Positions 32,894 to 45,455 of a stretch of DNA of 64,000 bases are shown here, one piece after another; position 1 is the first letter of the stretch, and each line of letters opens with the position of its first letter. The notes under the pieces were generated by a model, which saw only the letters and a program-made list of their open reading frames with translations, made no database searches and had not been told where the DNA came from. The position numbers were made by a program, and so were the translations under genes. The stretch covers positions 32,974,501 through 33,038,500 of the forward strand of contig CM065384.1 of NCBI GenBank assembly GCA_033060915.1. Reading direction: 5' to 3'. The stretch comes from Euryodendron excelsum (Eukaryota; Streptophyta; Magnoliopsida; Ericales; Pentaphylacaceae).

Positions 32894-35264
32894 TGTGATC
32901 GCTCCAAAAACGTATGATAAATAACTGCCAATGTATGGCCACAATGTAGTAATAATACTCGGTGAAGTTCGAGATCGATCCACAGAGAAGAGGGCTAGCG
33001 CATATAGAGAAACTCACTTGGGCTCAGAAGTCCCAGGAAAATGCTCCAATAAAAATAAAACCAAAAATTTATTATTTTGAAAGAGTTTGATAAATCTAAA
33101 CTAAACTATGAAAATGATTTAGAATTAATAAAAGAAAGTCTTGAAACCAATTATTCCAATCAATTGCTTCACCCGAAATTCTAATGAAGACTTTTGATAA
33201 CTCAAATCATTGATTGCATCGTGAGTCTTTGATTAGGAAGATTTAGTGATAAAAACAATTATTCTTTAACAATCAAATCTAGAATAAATCAGGTTTAAAA
33301 TCATAAATACATACCATCGACTTGTTGCCAAACATAATCAAACATCTAGGTTTTCGTAAATATCTATTATAGATTGAATCGGTTTTAAAATCAAAAATGA
33401 ATATCATTGATTTGTGCAGTACATATATTGAACACAGGTTCTGAATCACTCCCAAAGATGATGTAAAATTGAGCTTCCTTGTAAGAGTACGGGTGTCGTG
33501 ATTGAAGTATAAACTGGTAGTGTCCGGTGTCATTCCTTCCAAAGGATTCAAGCCAAATATAAGCGTCACATCAACAAACAACCAACAATTGATTTGAATT
33601 AGAAAGTCACTTAAGTAAATTGAAACTATCTACAAAGAAGACCGAAAATATATTGATGATGAGAAAGTTGTAATTACAAATTTGACTAATCACACTAAGT
33701 ATGAAGAACAATTATATCTAAATTTGAAAACAATTAATGAAAGGCATGGATGTAATTGCTTCAATCCACCAATTCTCTACAAGGTTATCAATGGAAATTT
33801 GTATAACTTAAGTCAAGGGTTATACCATAGATCCTTGACTCGGAGGATTTCGACCATAAAAACTCGAATTCAAGTTTAATTGAGTGTTGATAGATGTTCA
33901 ATTGTAGAAATCATAGAGACAAACCATCAATTGTGTAATTCCCATACCAATTAGATGATTGTGCATAGCAATTACCAACATAGATTATGAATCTAATTGT
34001 TCTATGGATCTACAACTCAATTGAAATGAAATTGAAGAAAACATAAAATAGATCATTGAAGTTCTTTTCTCACGCTTCGAAACCCGGCCTATACGGATTT
34101 AGGGTGCATGACCACCCAGTAGCTTGACTACCTAAGGTTGCATTACATAACATGGTTGAACACTCATGTGTTTATCTTTCAAGGATACATAATTGCGGAA
34201 TTAAAACTTTTATTACCGTAAAGTAAAATGTGTGTCATACATAGTAGAGCAGTGCCTAATTTTCAAAAAATAAACATTTCATAAGATGAGCCTGTCAAAG
34301 GCCACCACAGTTATAACATTATAATATTACAAAACATTAGGGTCCAATCCCTATTTCAGTACATAACATAAGGCCCGTGTGCCGCAGTCCAAATATCCAC
34401 GTAATGGGCCTCCCAGTTTGGTCACTTGAAAACATTTTTAAAAAACGTAAGCTAATGCTTAGTGAATAACAATAATGCATGAACATCAAATACTATAGAC
34501 TAACATTTATATTTCATGTACATGGCAATAGGGGTATCTTTCTATATATGTGACATGAACTTAGAGACATATAAGTGAAATCTTAAAATCACATGAGGCA
34601 TAGGCTTTTATATTAAAACATTTCATCATTTCTAAAATATAATGTTAAAGAAGAGAGGTAGGTGTGTTGTAGCAGGAGCTATTCGAGCGTGACATGACTT
34701 TTCATGAACATAATGTATCATACCTGGTACGCTACAGCTTAGCTCGCCACATAATATCAGGCACATCAAATGTTATTATTCTTAGTAACTTATAAAGCAT
34801 AGCTTTGGAAACGTAGATAACATAAGTATCATATTGAAATACTATAACACTTCGAACATAACATCATAGGAGTGAGATGTAACGCATAACATGATTTCGT
34901 AAGGCATAACATGACTGTCATAAGCATGTCGTGGCATGATATTGTGAGGGTATATCATAATATCATAGAGAAGAAAGATATATCGGGGTAATAGTACTGG
35001 TGGAAACATACGTATCTTGTCATGAATCATTTAAACAAATTATATTTCTTATTCTAGGGTATAAGTGTGTTAAGTCTCTATACCAAAGCTAGGCTCTGCA
35101 TTAGTAACCTTAAAGGTCATATATATAGAGCTCTTTAGGCTAATATTTTAACCATGTACAATATTGCCCGCTTTGGCGCTTCATGTCATGCATGTGGCTA
35201 CCTCATGGTTTTAAACGCATTGCGATGGTAAAACTTCACCCTGCCACTCCCTTGAGAGCGCTTC

Positions 35265-35655
35265 AGCTATCGGGGTACGCATCATAATTCTGTCCGTTTT
35301 GGCTCGCACCTACCTACCACTTCTCAGGCACTTGGTCTCAGCCACACGGTACAAATAAGGCTCTTTAGGCCAACATTAGATTGTCCGCTCTAGCTCACAC
35401 TTGCCTACCCCCTTTTGGGGCGCTTGGTCTTAGCCACACGGTACACATAAGGCTCCTTAGGCTAACATTAGATTGTCCGCTATGGCTCGCACTTGCCTAC
35501 CCCCTTTTTGGGCGCTTGGTCTCAGTCGTACGGTACACATAAGGCTCTTTAGGCCAACATTAGATTGTTTGCTCTAGCTCGCACCTGCCTACCCCGTTCT
35601 GGGTGCTTGGGCTCTGCCGCACGGTACATATAAGGCTCTTTAGGCCAACATAAGA
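35265..35655. repeat. Tandem repeats of 91-92 bp in the Tekay-like LTR
   Basis: Four units are marked by ATAAGGCTCYTTAGG at 35356, 35447, 35539 and 35630. Each contains GCTCGCAC, GCCTACC and a CACGGTACA phrase. A further hairpin follows: AAGGTCTTT (35775-35783) pairs with AAAGACCTT (35789-35797). Confidence 0.88.
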
Positions 35656-36754
35656 GCTAGGCTCAGTTATAGTAATGGTAAAGGTCACACATAGGTTTTT
35701 AAGCTAAGGGACGTCTCCTAACATGGTGATAGATTATTTCGTGTCCTCTACTGTAGGACCATCGTTGCTAGTTTAAGGTCTTTCCACGAAAGACCTTACA
35801 TGTCGATAGTTTGTTTCACGACACCTATCCTAGGACTATCAGACTAGATTAAAGTCTCACCACGAAAAGACCTTGAGTTAGAATCGTACGTTAGGAATCT
35901 TACATCTACTTTATGTGAACGTTCTAGTTCATATCATAGGTAAGGTTCGTATGTAATTCAAAGCATGACAGTTATACTTGAACATAATCATTGATGCATT
36001 GAAATGTATGGAACACATTCATGATATAGAAATGAGCTTAAAACATTTAAAAAATAATAGTGTTTTACTCATGGGATTTCGTTACTCACCTTTTTCTGAT
36101 TGAACGGGTAATAAACAAGGTGTTCCTATACAAAATGCACGTAGAAGTATAGAAATATCAATACAAGGTTCTAAGGCAAGCAATAACACATAAACGGAGA
36201 CTAAACACATAAATCTCTCGACCCCGACTCACCAACACCTCACTCTCACCATGGAAGGGTGAGACTAACTCTAGGGCAAGGCTCTAACGTAAAATAAGAA
36301 CATAGGGTTGAGGGTGAAGTATGAAACCCGGAACATCGATCTTTTCATTGCATCCCAACCACCCCGAACAAAGAATTCACACACAAGACTAGTTCTATAT
36401 GGAAGTATGCTTAAATGCCTTTAATTTGGTAGGTCATGGCTTAAAAACACATTTCGGGTGAAGAAGTTAGGTCTCACAAAAAATGGGGTAACACTTTGGA
36501 AAAATAAGGTTTTTGGTATAGTTTTGGATTAAATTTAAAATTTCACATCTCCCAATCTATAATGAATTAGAGTACCCACTTTATATGGATACACATGTCT
36601 ATGAGTCTACTTTCCAATGCTTTAAAAGGTGCATCATTTTGAGTTTTTTAGAGAAAGTTATGCCCATTTTACTAAATAGTGACAGAGTTGTCAGGCAATA
36701 GTGTCAGCAAGAGCATCTTGACGACTCGAGGCTGACATTTCTCAAAAATACCAT

Positions 36755-36910
36755 CGTTAGGATGCAAAATGTTGCGTCCTGACGACCCGAGGGCTTGATA
36801 TCTCAAAAGCACCATCATCAGGACACAAAATGTTGTGTCCTGATGACCCGTGGCTACTCTAAGCTTCAAAATTGATCGTCAGGACGCTAATACGCGCCGT
36901 CCTGACGATC
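36755..36910. repeat. Array of three covarying hairpins in the Tekay-like LTR
   Basis: Hairpin 1: 36755-36768 with 36773-36786 (14 pairs, two of them G-U, loop AATG). Hairpin 2: 36815-36828 with 36833-36846 (14 perfect pairs, loop AATG). Hairpin 3: 36874-36886 with 36898-36910 (13 perfect pairs, 11-base loop). Stems differ by paired changes, for example CGTCAGGACG versus CATCAGGACA. A decayed fourth copy is near 36700. Confidence 0.88.
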
Positions 36911-37370
36911 CCTGCATATTTTGTTCAAGAAAATGGGTTCTTCAAGCCTTAGATTTCCAACCCAAACCATCCCAAACTCTACCAAACTTTACCAATGCTT
37001 CTAAGATTCAAAGATTAACTTGAGAAGACTACAATGCCTTAAAATGAAGCTAAACCAATAAGTAAATCAAAGAGATCTAGGGTTTTAGAAACGTAAGCCC
37101 TAACTTGCATAAATTGGGGATTTCAATCCCAAACTCTCAAATCTTCCAATGAGACTTACAATATTCTAGGTTTAGACAATTTGGGACTCAAGGAAGTCCC
37201 CTAAACAACCCAACAACACAACCTAACAAAATAGATACAAACACATATATAATTTTGTAGAGAGATGAAGTCTTACCTTTGTTTAAGCTTGCCTAACTTC
37301 TCCAATGGCTCCTCTTGACTTGGGTGGAGGCTCTCCAAGCTTTCTCTTCCTTTAATCTTCCCTCTCCTCT

Positions 37371-37376
<6 letters not shown>

Positions 37377-37417
<41 letters not shown>

Positions 37418-37420
37418 GCT
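37377..37420. repeat. CT microsatellite
   Basis: A run of CT dinucleotides with one TTT and one CG interruption, at the U3 end of the Tekay-like solo LTR. Confidence 0.9.
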
Positions 37421-37949
37421 CTTTCTCTCCCCCTTGCCCTTCCTCTTACGGTTAGGTATGCGTGTGTGTGTTTTGTGTTATAGGAAGACACATATGGGAA
37501 TAATCTCATGTGTCTCAGACCTCTAACATAAGTTACAACCCAAGTTCTCATTGGTCATTTTTTACCCAAAAGATGAAGTAATTAACATTAAACATCGCAT
37601 AAACTAGAAATTCGCATTAATATAAATAAATAGGGGTTTGAGATATTACATCTTTCACCTCCATTGAAACCTCTTGAAGATCCTTGGTAGATCTCCATAA
37701 TTACATCGAAGAGATGCTTAACTACTTGATTCCACGAGAGAAAGCATGAAGTAATGTAGATCTTGCATTAATTGGAGATAAAATTGATATTTGCTTACAA
37801 GGAAAATAGAAGAAAATGAAGGAAAATACAAAGGAAACTAACTTTCTCTCTCTAAAATTCGCACTAATTACAAATCTAATGTAAAATGGTGATAGATACA
37901 AAAAACCCGTCACTTCCTGGAGATATAGCAGTGAAAACTAAACAGGAAG

Positions 37950-38110
37950 AGCCGGTACTGTACGTACGGTGAACAGTACTGTATGTACGGTGGTCTTTAC
38001 ACTAAATCGACTTTTCTGAATCTTGGGAAACTTTTGCAGGCGTACGTATGGTGGACCTTTGCAGTACGTACGGTGAGACCATTGTATGTACGGTAACTCC
38101 AACTATACGT
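37950..38110. repeat. GTACGTACGG motif array in the Athila-like 3' LTR
   Basis: About seven copies or variants of TGTACGTACGGT lie in 160 bp (for example near 37963, 37982, 38041, 38063, 38090). GTAC is the core bound by plant SBP-box factors. A similar array is at 59136-59330 in the same element. Confidence 0.8.
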
Positions 38111-38300
38111 ATGGTCAAGGCAACTTTTGCATTTTCATCTCAATTTTTGCTCTAAATCTCCCCTTCTTTACTCCAAACCTGCAAAATACCCTTAAACACT
38201 TATAAGAATAATTATTGTACTAAATGAGGCATATATACACCCTAATTAGACTAACAATAGCTATTTAGGGACTTTAGATTACACTTTTGGAGTGTAATCA

Positions 38301-38314
38301 CTACCCCCCACCTA
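38301..38314 (-). promoter_or_regulatory. Polypurine tract of the Athila-like element
   Basis: On minus, TAGGTGGGGGGTAG immediately precedes the LTR start TGATTACA. Confidence 0.75.
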
Positions 38315-38772
38315 GCTTTTGTAGTCCCTAGCAAAATGCAAAAAATAAAACAAATATGTACAAAAAAATAATCTCCATTTTTGTAGGAGTCCCAGATGCA
38401 TTTAGCCTATGCACCAAGCCTTTGAACCCCTAGGTTACCCCTTGTGGACGAGTAGTGTCTCGTGAGGGCTCACAGTGATGACACCCACAAATGTTGCCTA
38501 ATAATCAACAATCCTAGATGTAGAATGATATAGGAGAAATGCATGAAGGTATATCACATCACTCAAAACAATGTATCTTTAGTTTCAATACGAACACGAT
38601 GAGTCTATGAAGATATCATGACAAGATTCATGAGTGTGTGTGTGCTAGGATCATACATGGTAGTTTATAATGCTTTACTTCACATTGTCAACCTTAAAGC
38701 CTCAATCCAAACACTCTCCGGGCATACACTCAAAAAGTAATTGAACACACAGTTTATCTCACTTGACTGTTC
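38315..38772 (-). other. Athila-like 3' non-coding region, distal part
   Basis: No open frame of note. It continues at 56129 on the far side of the F-G insertion. The ATAGT at 38773-38777 is the left target duplication. Confidence 0.6.
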
Positions 38773-41632
38773 ATAGTTGTCGGGCCTAGATTTTTCGCAC
38801 TAGAGGAATACACACACAAGCGGAAAAAAAATACTGTATTATCTTGTTAGAACTCATCCTCCTGGAAGAATGAATGTGACTAGATTTGAATTGAAAATTG
38901 ATTTGAATAAAGGGCTTTTGGAAAACATTTGGAGTCGCCAACTAACTTGATTAAGGTGAGTTAGGTCACTTGAAAACTAAGCACAATCCAAAGACTACAT
39001 TTAGGGTTTTTGAAAATATCTCCTCAAGAGAGTGTTTTTAAGAAAACAAGTTGTTTGGCAACCTTCAGAAAATATTTAAGCCCTTTTTTTGAAAATAACT
39101 CCATTTGGTCCTACGAAAACAGTGATTCAGGTTCGGAGGTTAGTTACGTGTAGGGAAGACGCATTAAGCCATTACCCTACCCCGCCCTTGCGGTACCTAC
39201 GCGTTTATTCACCCTAATTCAACCATTAGAGTCTTCGATTAACAAATGTCTAAAACTATCCACTTTAGAAAAGAATGTTTAAAAGAAATTGGCTTGATGC
39301 ATGATATCAAAGTGCAGGAAAAAGATTTGATTGGGAAATAGATTTGAAAAGAAGAATTGAAGCTTGAAAGTGGAAAGAAAGTTTTGGAAATTGAAATTGA
39401 AGATTTGAAAATAGATTTTTGGAATTGAAAATTTGAAAATAGATTATGGAATTGGAGATTTGCAAAGAGTTATGGAATTGGAGTTTTGAAAAAAAAAGTT
39501 ATGGAAATAAAAGCTTGAAAAATATTATGACCACACCTATGAGTGTTGCCTACGTATCCTTTTGGAGGAATCAGGTTAGTCGTAGTTCGGACAAGAGTCT
39601 GATAGAAAATTGAAGGTTTTGATTTGAAAAAAGAGTTGGATTAGAAAAAAGAGTTTGATTTGAACTTAGAATAGAAGATAGGAATTTGGAATTTGGAATT
39701 GAAAAGATTGGACTTCGATTCGGAAAGATAGAACTTGGAAGAAGGATTTGGACTTATTTTGAAAAGATTAAGATTTAGTAAACCTAGACTTAGGAAAGAT
39801 AGGATTTAGGAAGGACATAAGATTTAGAAAGATTTGACTCGAATGTTGGACTTGGAAGATTAGGGAAAGATTGAATTTAGGAAAGGTTCGAATTAGGAAA
39901 TTTTCGTTTTAGGAAAGTTTCATTTTAGGAAAGTTTTTAAATTAGGAAAGTTTCAATATTGGAAAGTTTTACTTTGGGAAAGATTCAAGTTAGGAAAATT
40001 TCGATTTGGAAATATTTTGAAATAGGAAAGTTTGATTTAAGAAAGATTTGAAAGTTGGAAAGTTTAGAATTTAGAAAGTTTAGGATTTGGAAATTTTGAA
40101 GTTTGAGTTTGGAAATATTTGAAATTAGGAAAGGTTTGAGTTTAAGAAAAATTTGAAGATTTAGGTTTGGAAAGTTGAAATTTGGAAAGATGCGGAATTA
40201 AGAAAGGTTGGAATTATAGAAGATTTGGAAGCTTAAAGTTTAAGGAAAGATTTGAAAGTTCAAGTTTTGAAAACTTAAGATTTAAGAAAGTAAGAGATTA
40301 GGAAGGATTTGAATTAGAAAAGATTTGGATTTTGTTTTAAGAAGAAGTGTTTTGATTTTGTTTCCAAAAACGAAGGATAGGATCTAGTTTCCTAAATGAG
40401 AGATTTGATTTGGTTTCCAAAAGGGAATATTGGATTTGGTATGGATTTAGAAGGAAAGTTTTGGGAAATCTAAGATTTGGAAATCTATAGTTTTGATGTA
40501 GAAAATAGGGTTTGAAAACTTATGATTTAGATGTAAAAAAAAAAAAAAAAAAGAGATTTTGGAAACCTAGGTTTTGAGGCAAGAGTGGAAATCATGTTTT
40601 AAGAAAGAAAATAGTGTTTTCCTAATTGTTGGCTCTAGGGTTTAACTTGGACTCTAAGAAAAGAGATTTTTGAAAAATGAGTTTTTAAAAAGGGAGATTT
40701 TTGAAAGGAAATCCTAGAGAGGAGTTTTTAAAAAGTTAACTTGAAAAGAGAGTTTTTCGAAAGGGATTTTGGAAAGTAAAACTTTAAGAGAGTTTTTGGA
40801 AAGAGAGGTATTAGAAGGAGATTTTAAAAAGGAGTTTTTGGAAAGCGAATTTTGAAAAGAGAGTTTTTGGAAAGGGATTTTTGGAAAGAGCTTTTCTAGG
40901 AAGGAGTTTTGGAAAGAGTTTTTAAGAAAGAGATTTTAGGAAAGAGATTTTTTAGGAAGGAAACTTAGGGAGCATTTTTAGAAAGTGAATTTTGAAGAGA
41001 GCTTTTGGAAAGGGGTTTTGAAAAGAGTTTTTGTTAAATAGATTTTTTAAAGGGAGTTTTTACAAAGCAATTTTGGAAAGGAGCTTGAAAAGAAATTTTA
41101 GAAAGTATGTTGGAAAAGAGATTTTTAGAAGGAGAGATTTGAAAAGAGAGTTTTTAGAACGTTTATAAAAATGTCTCACTTTCCTAAAGCGATTCTAACC
41201 ATAAGAAGGCTAGAACCACTTTAGGATAGTGGTTTTGAAAATAACAAGGATTTGAAAATATGGACCATATTGGCTACTTTAAATGTAACATTTTCCTAAA
41301 GTAATCCTAGCCATGAAAATGCTAGAATCACCTTAGGATTGTGATTTTGAAAACAAGTTCGAAGAAAAAGATTTAACGTATGTTTTGAAAACAGCTTTGA
41401 TGTAAGTTTTGAAAACAAGTTTGAAAGCGAATTTTGGATGAATGCAAGATCATGATATGCACAATGCAAGTTGGGGTCGTGAACATACAACGTTAAGGCT
41501 TCACCACATAATCAAGGGGGCCAAACCCACGTTGTCTTCGGTTAGACTAAGAGAAAGCCCCCGACACGGTGACCCTTAGTAGCCTAATCCTACACATGGA
41601 CCAGGAAGTCCCTTATTTCAAGTATACAAGAA

Positions 41633-41661
41633 GGGGGGGGGGGGGGGGGGGGGGGGGGGGG
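41633..41661. repeat. G29 homopolymer run (LTR F)
   Basis: Twenty-nine consecutive G residues on plus at the site that carries C17 in the oppositely oriented LTR B. It is long enough to form a G-quadruplex. The length may be affected by sequencing. Confidence 0.85.
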
Positions 41662-42062
41662 AAGAAGATAGGGGACTAAAATAGAAGAAAACCCAAGTGG
41701 GTTCGGAGAGAGAAAAGAAAGGGGGAGTTGCATAAACGTAAATAGGAAGCCTACCTTGCGTATTCTTTTTTTTGCTTTGCTTTATGCGTTTTGTTCTTCT
41801 TGCTTTGCTTTGCGTCAGTCTTCAAGGGCTTGCCTTGATCTTCGGGACCTTTAGGTTGCAACACTTCAAGTCTTCAGTGAAGGCTTTGGAGGCTAGTGTA
41901 TCAATGTATAAGAGAATATATGAGTTAGGGTTTGCGTATGGAGGCTAGGGTTTTGGAAACCTAAAGAAAATTAGGGTTTAGTGAGGCTACGAGCTTTGTA
42001 TATCGAAGATGAGAGTTTTTAGACTGAGTTTGAGGATCTCTTTCATACAAGAAGAGGCTCTG

Positions 42063-42070
42063 TATTTATA
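42063..42070 (-). promoter_or_regulatory. TATA box of LTR F
   Basis: TATAAATA on minus, 1487 bp from the LTR start. Confidence 0.75.
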
Positions 42071-43557
42071 GAGAGAAGATTGATCTAGAGCTTGTTGCAG
42101 TGGTGCCAGGCAAAAAATCCTTCTGGCGCCACTAAGGAAAGTTTTGAGGTTGGCAAACAATGTATCTTCAGAAGATTTGGGCGCCTGTACTAGTGACTAC
42201 TATGCACTTTTTAACCTGGCTTCACTAAGAGTGGCTCCGTAAGGTCCCTGAAGGATTCAAGGGATTGGGAATGGCCCGGAAGGCCTGAAAGGAACAGGAA
42301 ACCCTAGAATAGAGTCCCGGAGATATTAGACTTGAAAAATGATGACAAGATTTGTTAGAAGGGTTGACAAAGCCATTAGGGGCAAAACGGTCAATTGAAT
42401 CGAAAAACTACCGGGATGGACTCGGAGTGTCCCAGAAGAAGACTCCATATTTGGAGACATTGCTTAGAATTTCCCAAGAGGTTATCGGTTTGATACCTAA
42501 AGCCGGTGTGGTTAGGAGAAGCGATCGTCCCACCAAGGGCAAAACGGTCATTTTGCACTGGGTTTACTGGAACTGACTCGGAATGACTCGAAAAGGTAAT
42601 GGAAGGTCGGGAATACTATAAAAAACATTCTCGGGAGGTTACCGGTTTGATATCCAAAGCCGGTGTGGTTCTTGGGGCGTTCGGATGCCTAGGGGTAAAA
42701 TGGTCATCTTGACCGGAATGTCTCGAAATTGGCTCGAAACTGACTAGAAGACACCTAATCATGCCGGATTGTCTTTAAGACAATCTTGGAAGTGTGGACT
42801 TATTATTCTGAGGACTTAGGTACATTTTCAAGAAACGTGTCGAAAATGGCCCTAGGGGCAGTTTAGTCATTTTTACCAAAGTGGGCTAGCAGGCTCCGGT
42901 GTTGACCTGGGTTTTGAGTATTTCCGTCACTCTGACGGCGATCTCGTGATATAGGGGTTTGTTGGCAATTCCCTATATCGACCTATTTACAAGTGTTTTC
43001 GTCACTCTGACGGTTGCGATATTTATGAGTATTTCCGTTACTCTAACGGGTCGCCATCATTCCAGAGACTGCCTAATCTTTCAACTTTCTTTGAAGGCGT
43101 ACTGAAATGGACATTTCTGCATTGGTGGGCTAGCAAGCACCAAAGGTGAACCGTTCTACCATCTTGGGGACTTGGGGTCTCATTCCGATTGACAGGTTTA
43201 AGGGACTTTTCATTTCGAAAAGTTATTTCGGAAACGTACCGGATTGGATGGATTTACTGCCTCGAGGAATCAACTTTCTCGAGTGTGCTAGATTTAATTA
43301 TAATTGGAATTGGAATTGAAATTGGAAAGGAGACTTACCATCATCGGAAAGACGTGCCTATTGGAATTGGATTGATCAATGCCCCCAAGGGCATTTTAGT
43401 CATTTTGCTTCTATTTGGGCCCAAAGGGCGCACAAAGCAATTGATTGATGGGATTAGACTTAGAAAATTGAGTTGAATCAGAATATGTCCATATAAACTT
43501 GAATACAAGTCTGGATGGACCGGAGACTATCGAGCCGGCAAAAATGAGGTGCTTACA

Positions 43558-43576
43558 ACTACTCCTCTTTTTTTGT
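43558..43576 (-). promoter_or_regulatory. Polypurine tract of the F-G element
   Basis: On minus, CAAAAAAAGAGGAGTAGT lies directly before the LTR start TGTAAGC, the same position as the tract before LTR C. Confidence 0.75.
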
Positions 43577-44016
43577 CTTTGCTCGTCAAAGACAGAAAAC
43601 GATAGAGTAAGAGTCCCATGTTGACCGTGAAGCGGTTGGAGGGACGGATGGAAATTTTAAAAAACGGAAGCTTGGAAATGGATTCGGGGCCCAAAAGGCC
43701 TTTGAAATCGAGTTTTGGCGGGAAAAAGGGCAAAACTGCCCAGAATTGGGAACTGGCGCCACTAGCAGTGGCGTTTTTGGTAGAATTGGTTTGGCACCAC
43801 TGCTAGTGGGGTCAGGCCTAGGATCAAAAGTAAAAACTTTCTAATTTCAACACTTGCGGGATTTTGGAAGATTTTTGCAAAACCAAGAGGCATTGTGAGG
43901 AAACCGACTTGGACATTGAAGGAGCACCTTTTAGGGACCACGGGAGATTGCCGGAAGTAGACACTGTCGCTAGAAAAGTTACCAAAAGAGAAGATTTTGC
44001 CGGAGAACTCCGAGAG
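43577..44016 (+). other. Probable 5' exon of the antisense gene in F-G
   Basis: It is homologous to 11395-11839 inverted, with GGCGCC palindromes (43757-43812) and the GCCGGAGAACTCCGAGAG block ending at a donor. It runs antisense to the retroelement. Confidence 0.5.
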
Positions 44017-45454
44017 GTGAGTTTTTGAATTTATGTGGATTTTGATATATAGAATTCCGTTTGAGCCATGTGAGTAGTGGAAATTGATATTTTGATATGT
44101 TTTGAACATTGTGGTGAAGTTATTTTTGCATTTTGGTGCTTTTTTGATTGAATTTGAGTGATTTTACATGATTATGTAAAGGAGGTTTCTGTAGGAATTG
44201 GAAGTTTATCCCTACAGCTTTGGGCATTGAGCTTTTAGACTAGATTTTTATACCATATGCCTTAAAAAAATGTGTTTCACAACCGTGTGAAATTTCGTAA
44301 TTTTTTTTAAAAATTTGGTGAATTTTTTATTTTTGAAAAATAGAAAAATAGGAGAAATAGAGAAAATTGAGAAACTAGTAGAGTTTAGTGTTTAGAAAAA
44401 TGTAGGGATATTTTAGAGAACATTTGAAGTAATTTTGAGAGATTTTGAGATAACTTTGAAAATCATTGACTTGTTTGAAAAATAAAAAAAATCTTTTGAA
44501 AAATTTAGAAATTTGAAATAAATGTGGGCGGGTGTTGATGTTATGTGATTGTGACGTTGTGTGTGCGCAGTTTGTGTTTTGTGTTGATGTCGTGAGCTTG
44601 GTAGGGAACCTTTTTAAGTGGAACTCTGTCGAAATTTTTCGAAATTAAGAAAAGAGTTGAAAAAGTTTTGGAATAAAATCTTTTTGAAAGAGAAAAAGAC
44701 AGAAAACCCTAAAGATTTAGAAAATCCAATTTGACTCAAAGTTGAAAAATCAAAATGTGTAGGAAATTTATTTTGACTTGGAAGCAAAATTTTAAAATCA
44801 AAATGTGTAGGAAATTCATTTTGACTTAGAAACGAATTTTTAAAATCAAAATGTGTAGGAAATTCATTTTGACTTAGAAGACTAGATTTTTGAAGACAAA
44901 CGAAAAGATTTTGAAATTTGACAGAAATTTTGGGACAAGAATTTTTTATCGAAACCTTGAAAACTTTTTTAAGAAAGAATTTTTGGAAGATCTGGAATAT
45001 TGGTTGGAATAGACACAAGATTAGAGAAGCTCTAAGCTGGGCTGAGGAACTTTGAGATTTGATTTCGAAGAATTTAAGACTATGACTCCTAGAATGGATT
45101 TTTTAGAAGAGAAACATTTTAGAATTTCAATAATTAATTTTGAACTGCAAGGGAATTAGAAAATCTTTTGAAAATGGATCTTCGGAGGAAAAAATTTTTT
45201 CAAAAATTTGGAGAAAAGGATTAAGAAACCCTTTGAGAAGCTGAATTTAAGAAACCTTTTGAGAATTGAGTTTTTTTTTTTTTTTTTAAACCTTTTGAAT
45301 CGGCTAGAGCAAGATCTATTGACAGCTGTGTCATTCATTTTTTTTTTATTTTTTTTTATCTTTGGTTATCATTATTACTATTTTTCCTTCTGCTTTTATT
45401 TCTTATCTGCATATATTGTATATTAACACCTTTTACTTTGACTTACCTTTTCAG
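44017..45454 (+). other. Predicted intron upstream of the antisense gene in F-G
   Basis: Donor GAGAG|GTGAGT at 44016/44017; acceptor TTACCTTTTCAG ending at 45454, one base before GATGGC. About 1438 nt, against 880 nt in the other copy. It includes an internal tandem repeat, TGTGTAGGAAATTCATTTTG-type units of about 65 bp at 44756-44880, and a T18 run at 45270. Confidence 0.65.
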
Positions 45455-45455
45455 G

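Larger units (their letters stand above)
34068..37650 (-). mobile_element. Tekay/Del-like solo LTR, 3583 bp, perfect TSD
   Basis: On minus it starts TGTAATATCTCAAACCCC and ends CGAAGCGTGAGA (a relative would end CGTGACA; terminal CA mutated). TCTTT flanks both sides (34063-34067 and 37651-37655). The terminal sequences resemble chromovirus (Tekay/Del) LTRs as I know them; the lineage is inference. It holds 92-bp tandem repeats, a covarying hairpin array and a CT microsatellite. Confidence 0.82.
32894..38300 (-). mobile_element. Athila-like 3' LTR (about 1.8 kb net), split by a solo LTR
   Basis: On minus it starts TGATTACACT at 38300, right after the purine tract CTAGGTGGGGGGTAG. It ends GGAGCGATCACA at 32894. 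Removing the nested solo LTR and one TSD copy leaves about 1.82 kb. The start forms a perfect hairpin (38277-38285 with 38291-38299). A phrase near the end, AAGTTCGAGATCGATCCACA (on plus near 32967), is common in plant LTRs. Confidence 0.7.
38778..43557 (-). mobile_element. Giant-LTR family, copy F: 3' LTR, 4780 bp
   Basis: On minus it starts TGTAAGCACCTC at 43557 and ends GGCCCGACA at 38778 (a relative has GGTGCGACA). It has the GAGTR and CCGTYA arrays (42910-43060), 160-bp repeats (42350-42730), TATA (42063-42070), G29 (41633-41661), G-poor tract and PBS-like decamer (38931-38940). Confidence 0.92.

Noticed and set aside
36755..36910. CRISPR-like spaced repeats
   Set aside because: Only three or four diverged units with no unique spacers, in plant LTR sequence.
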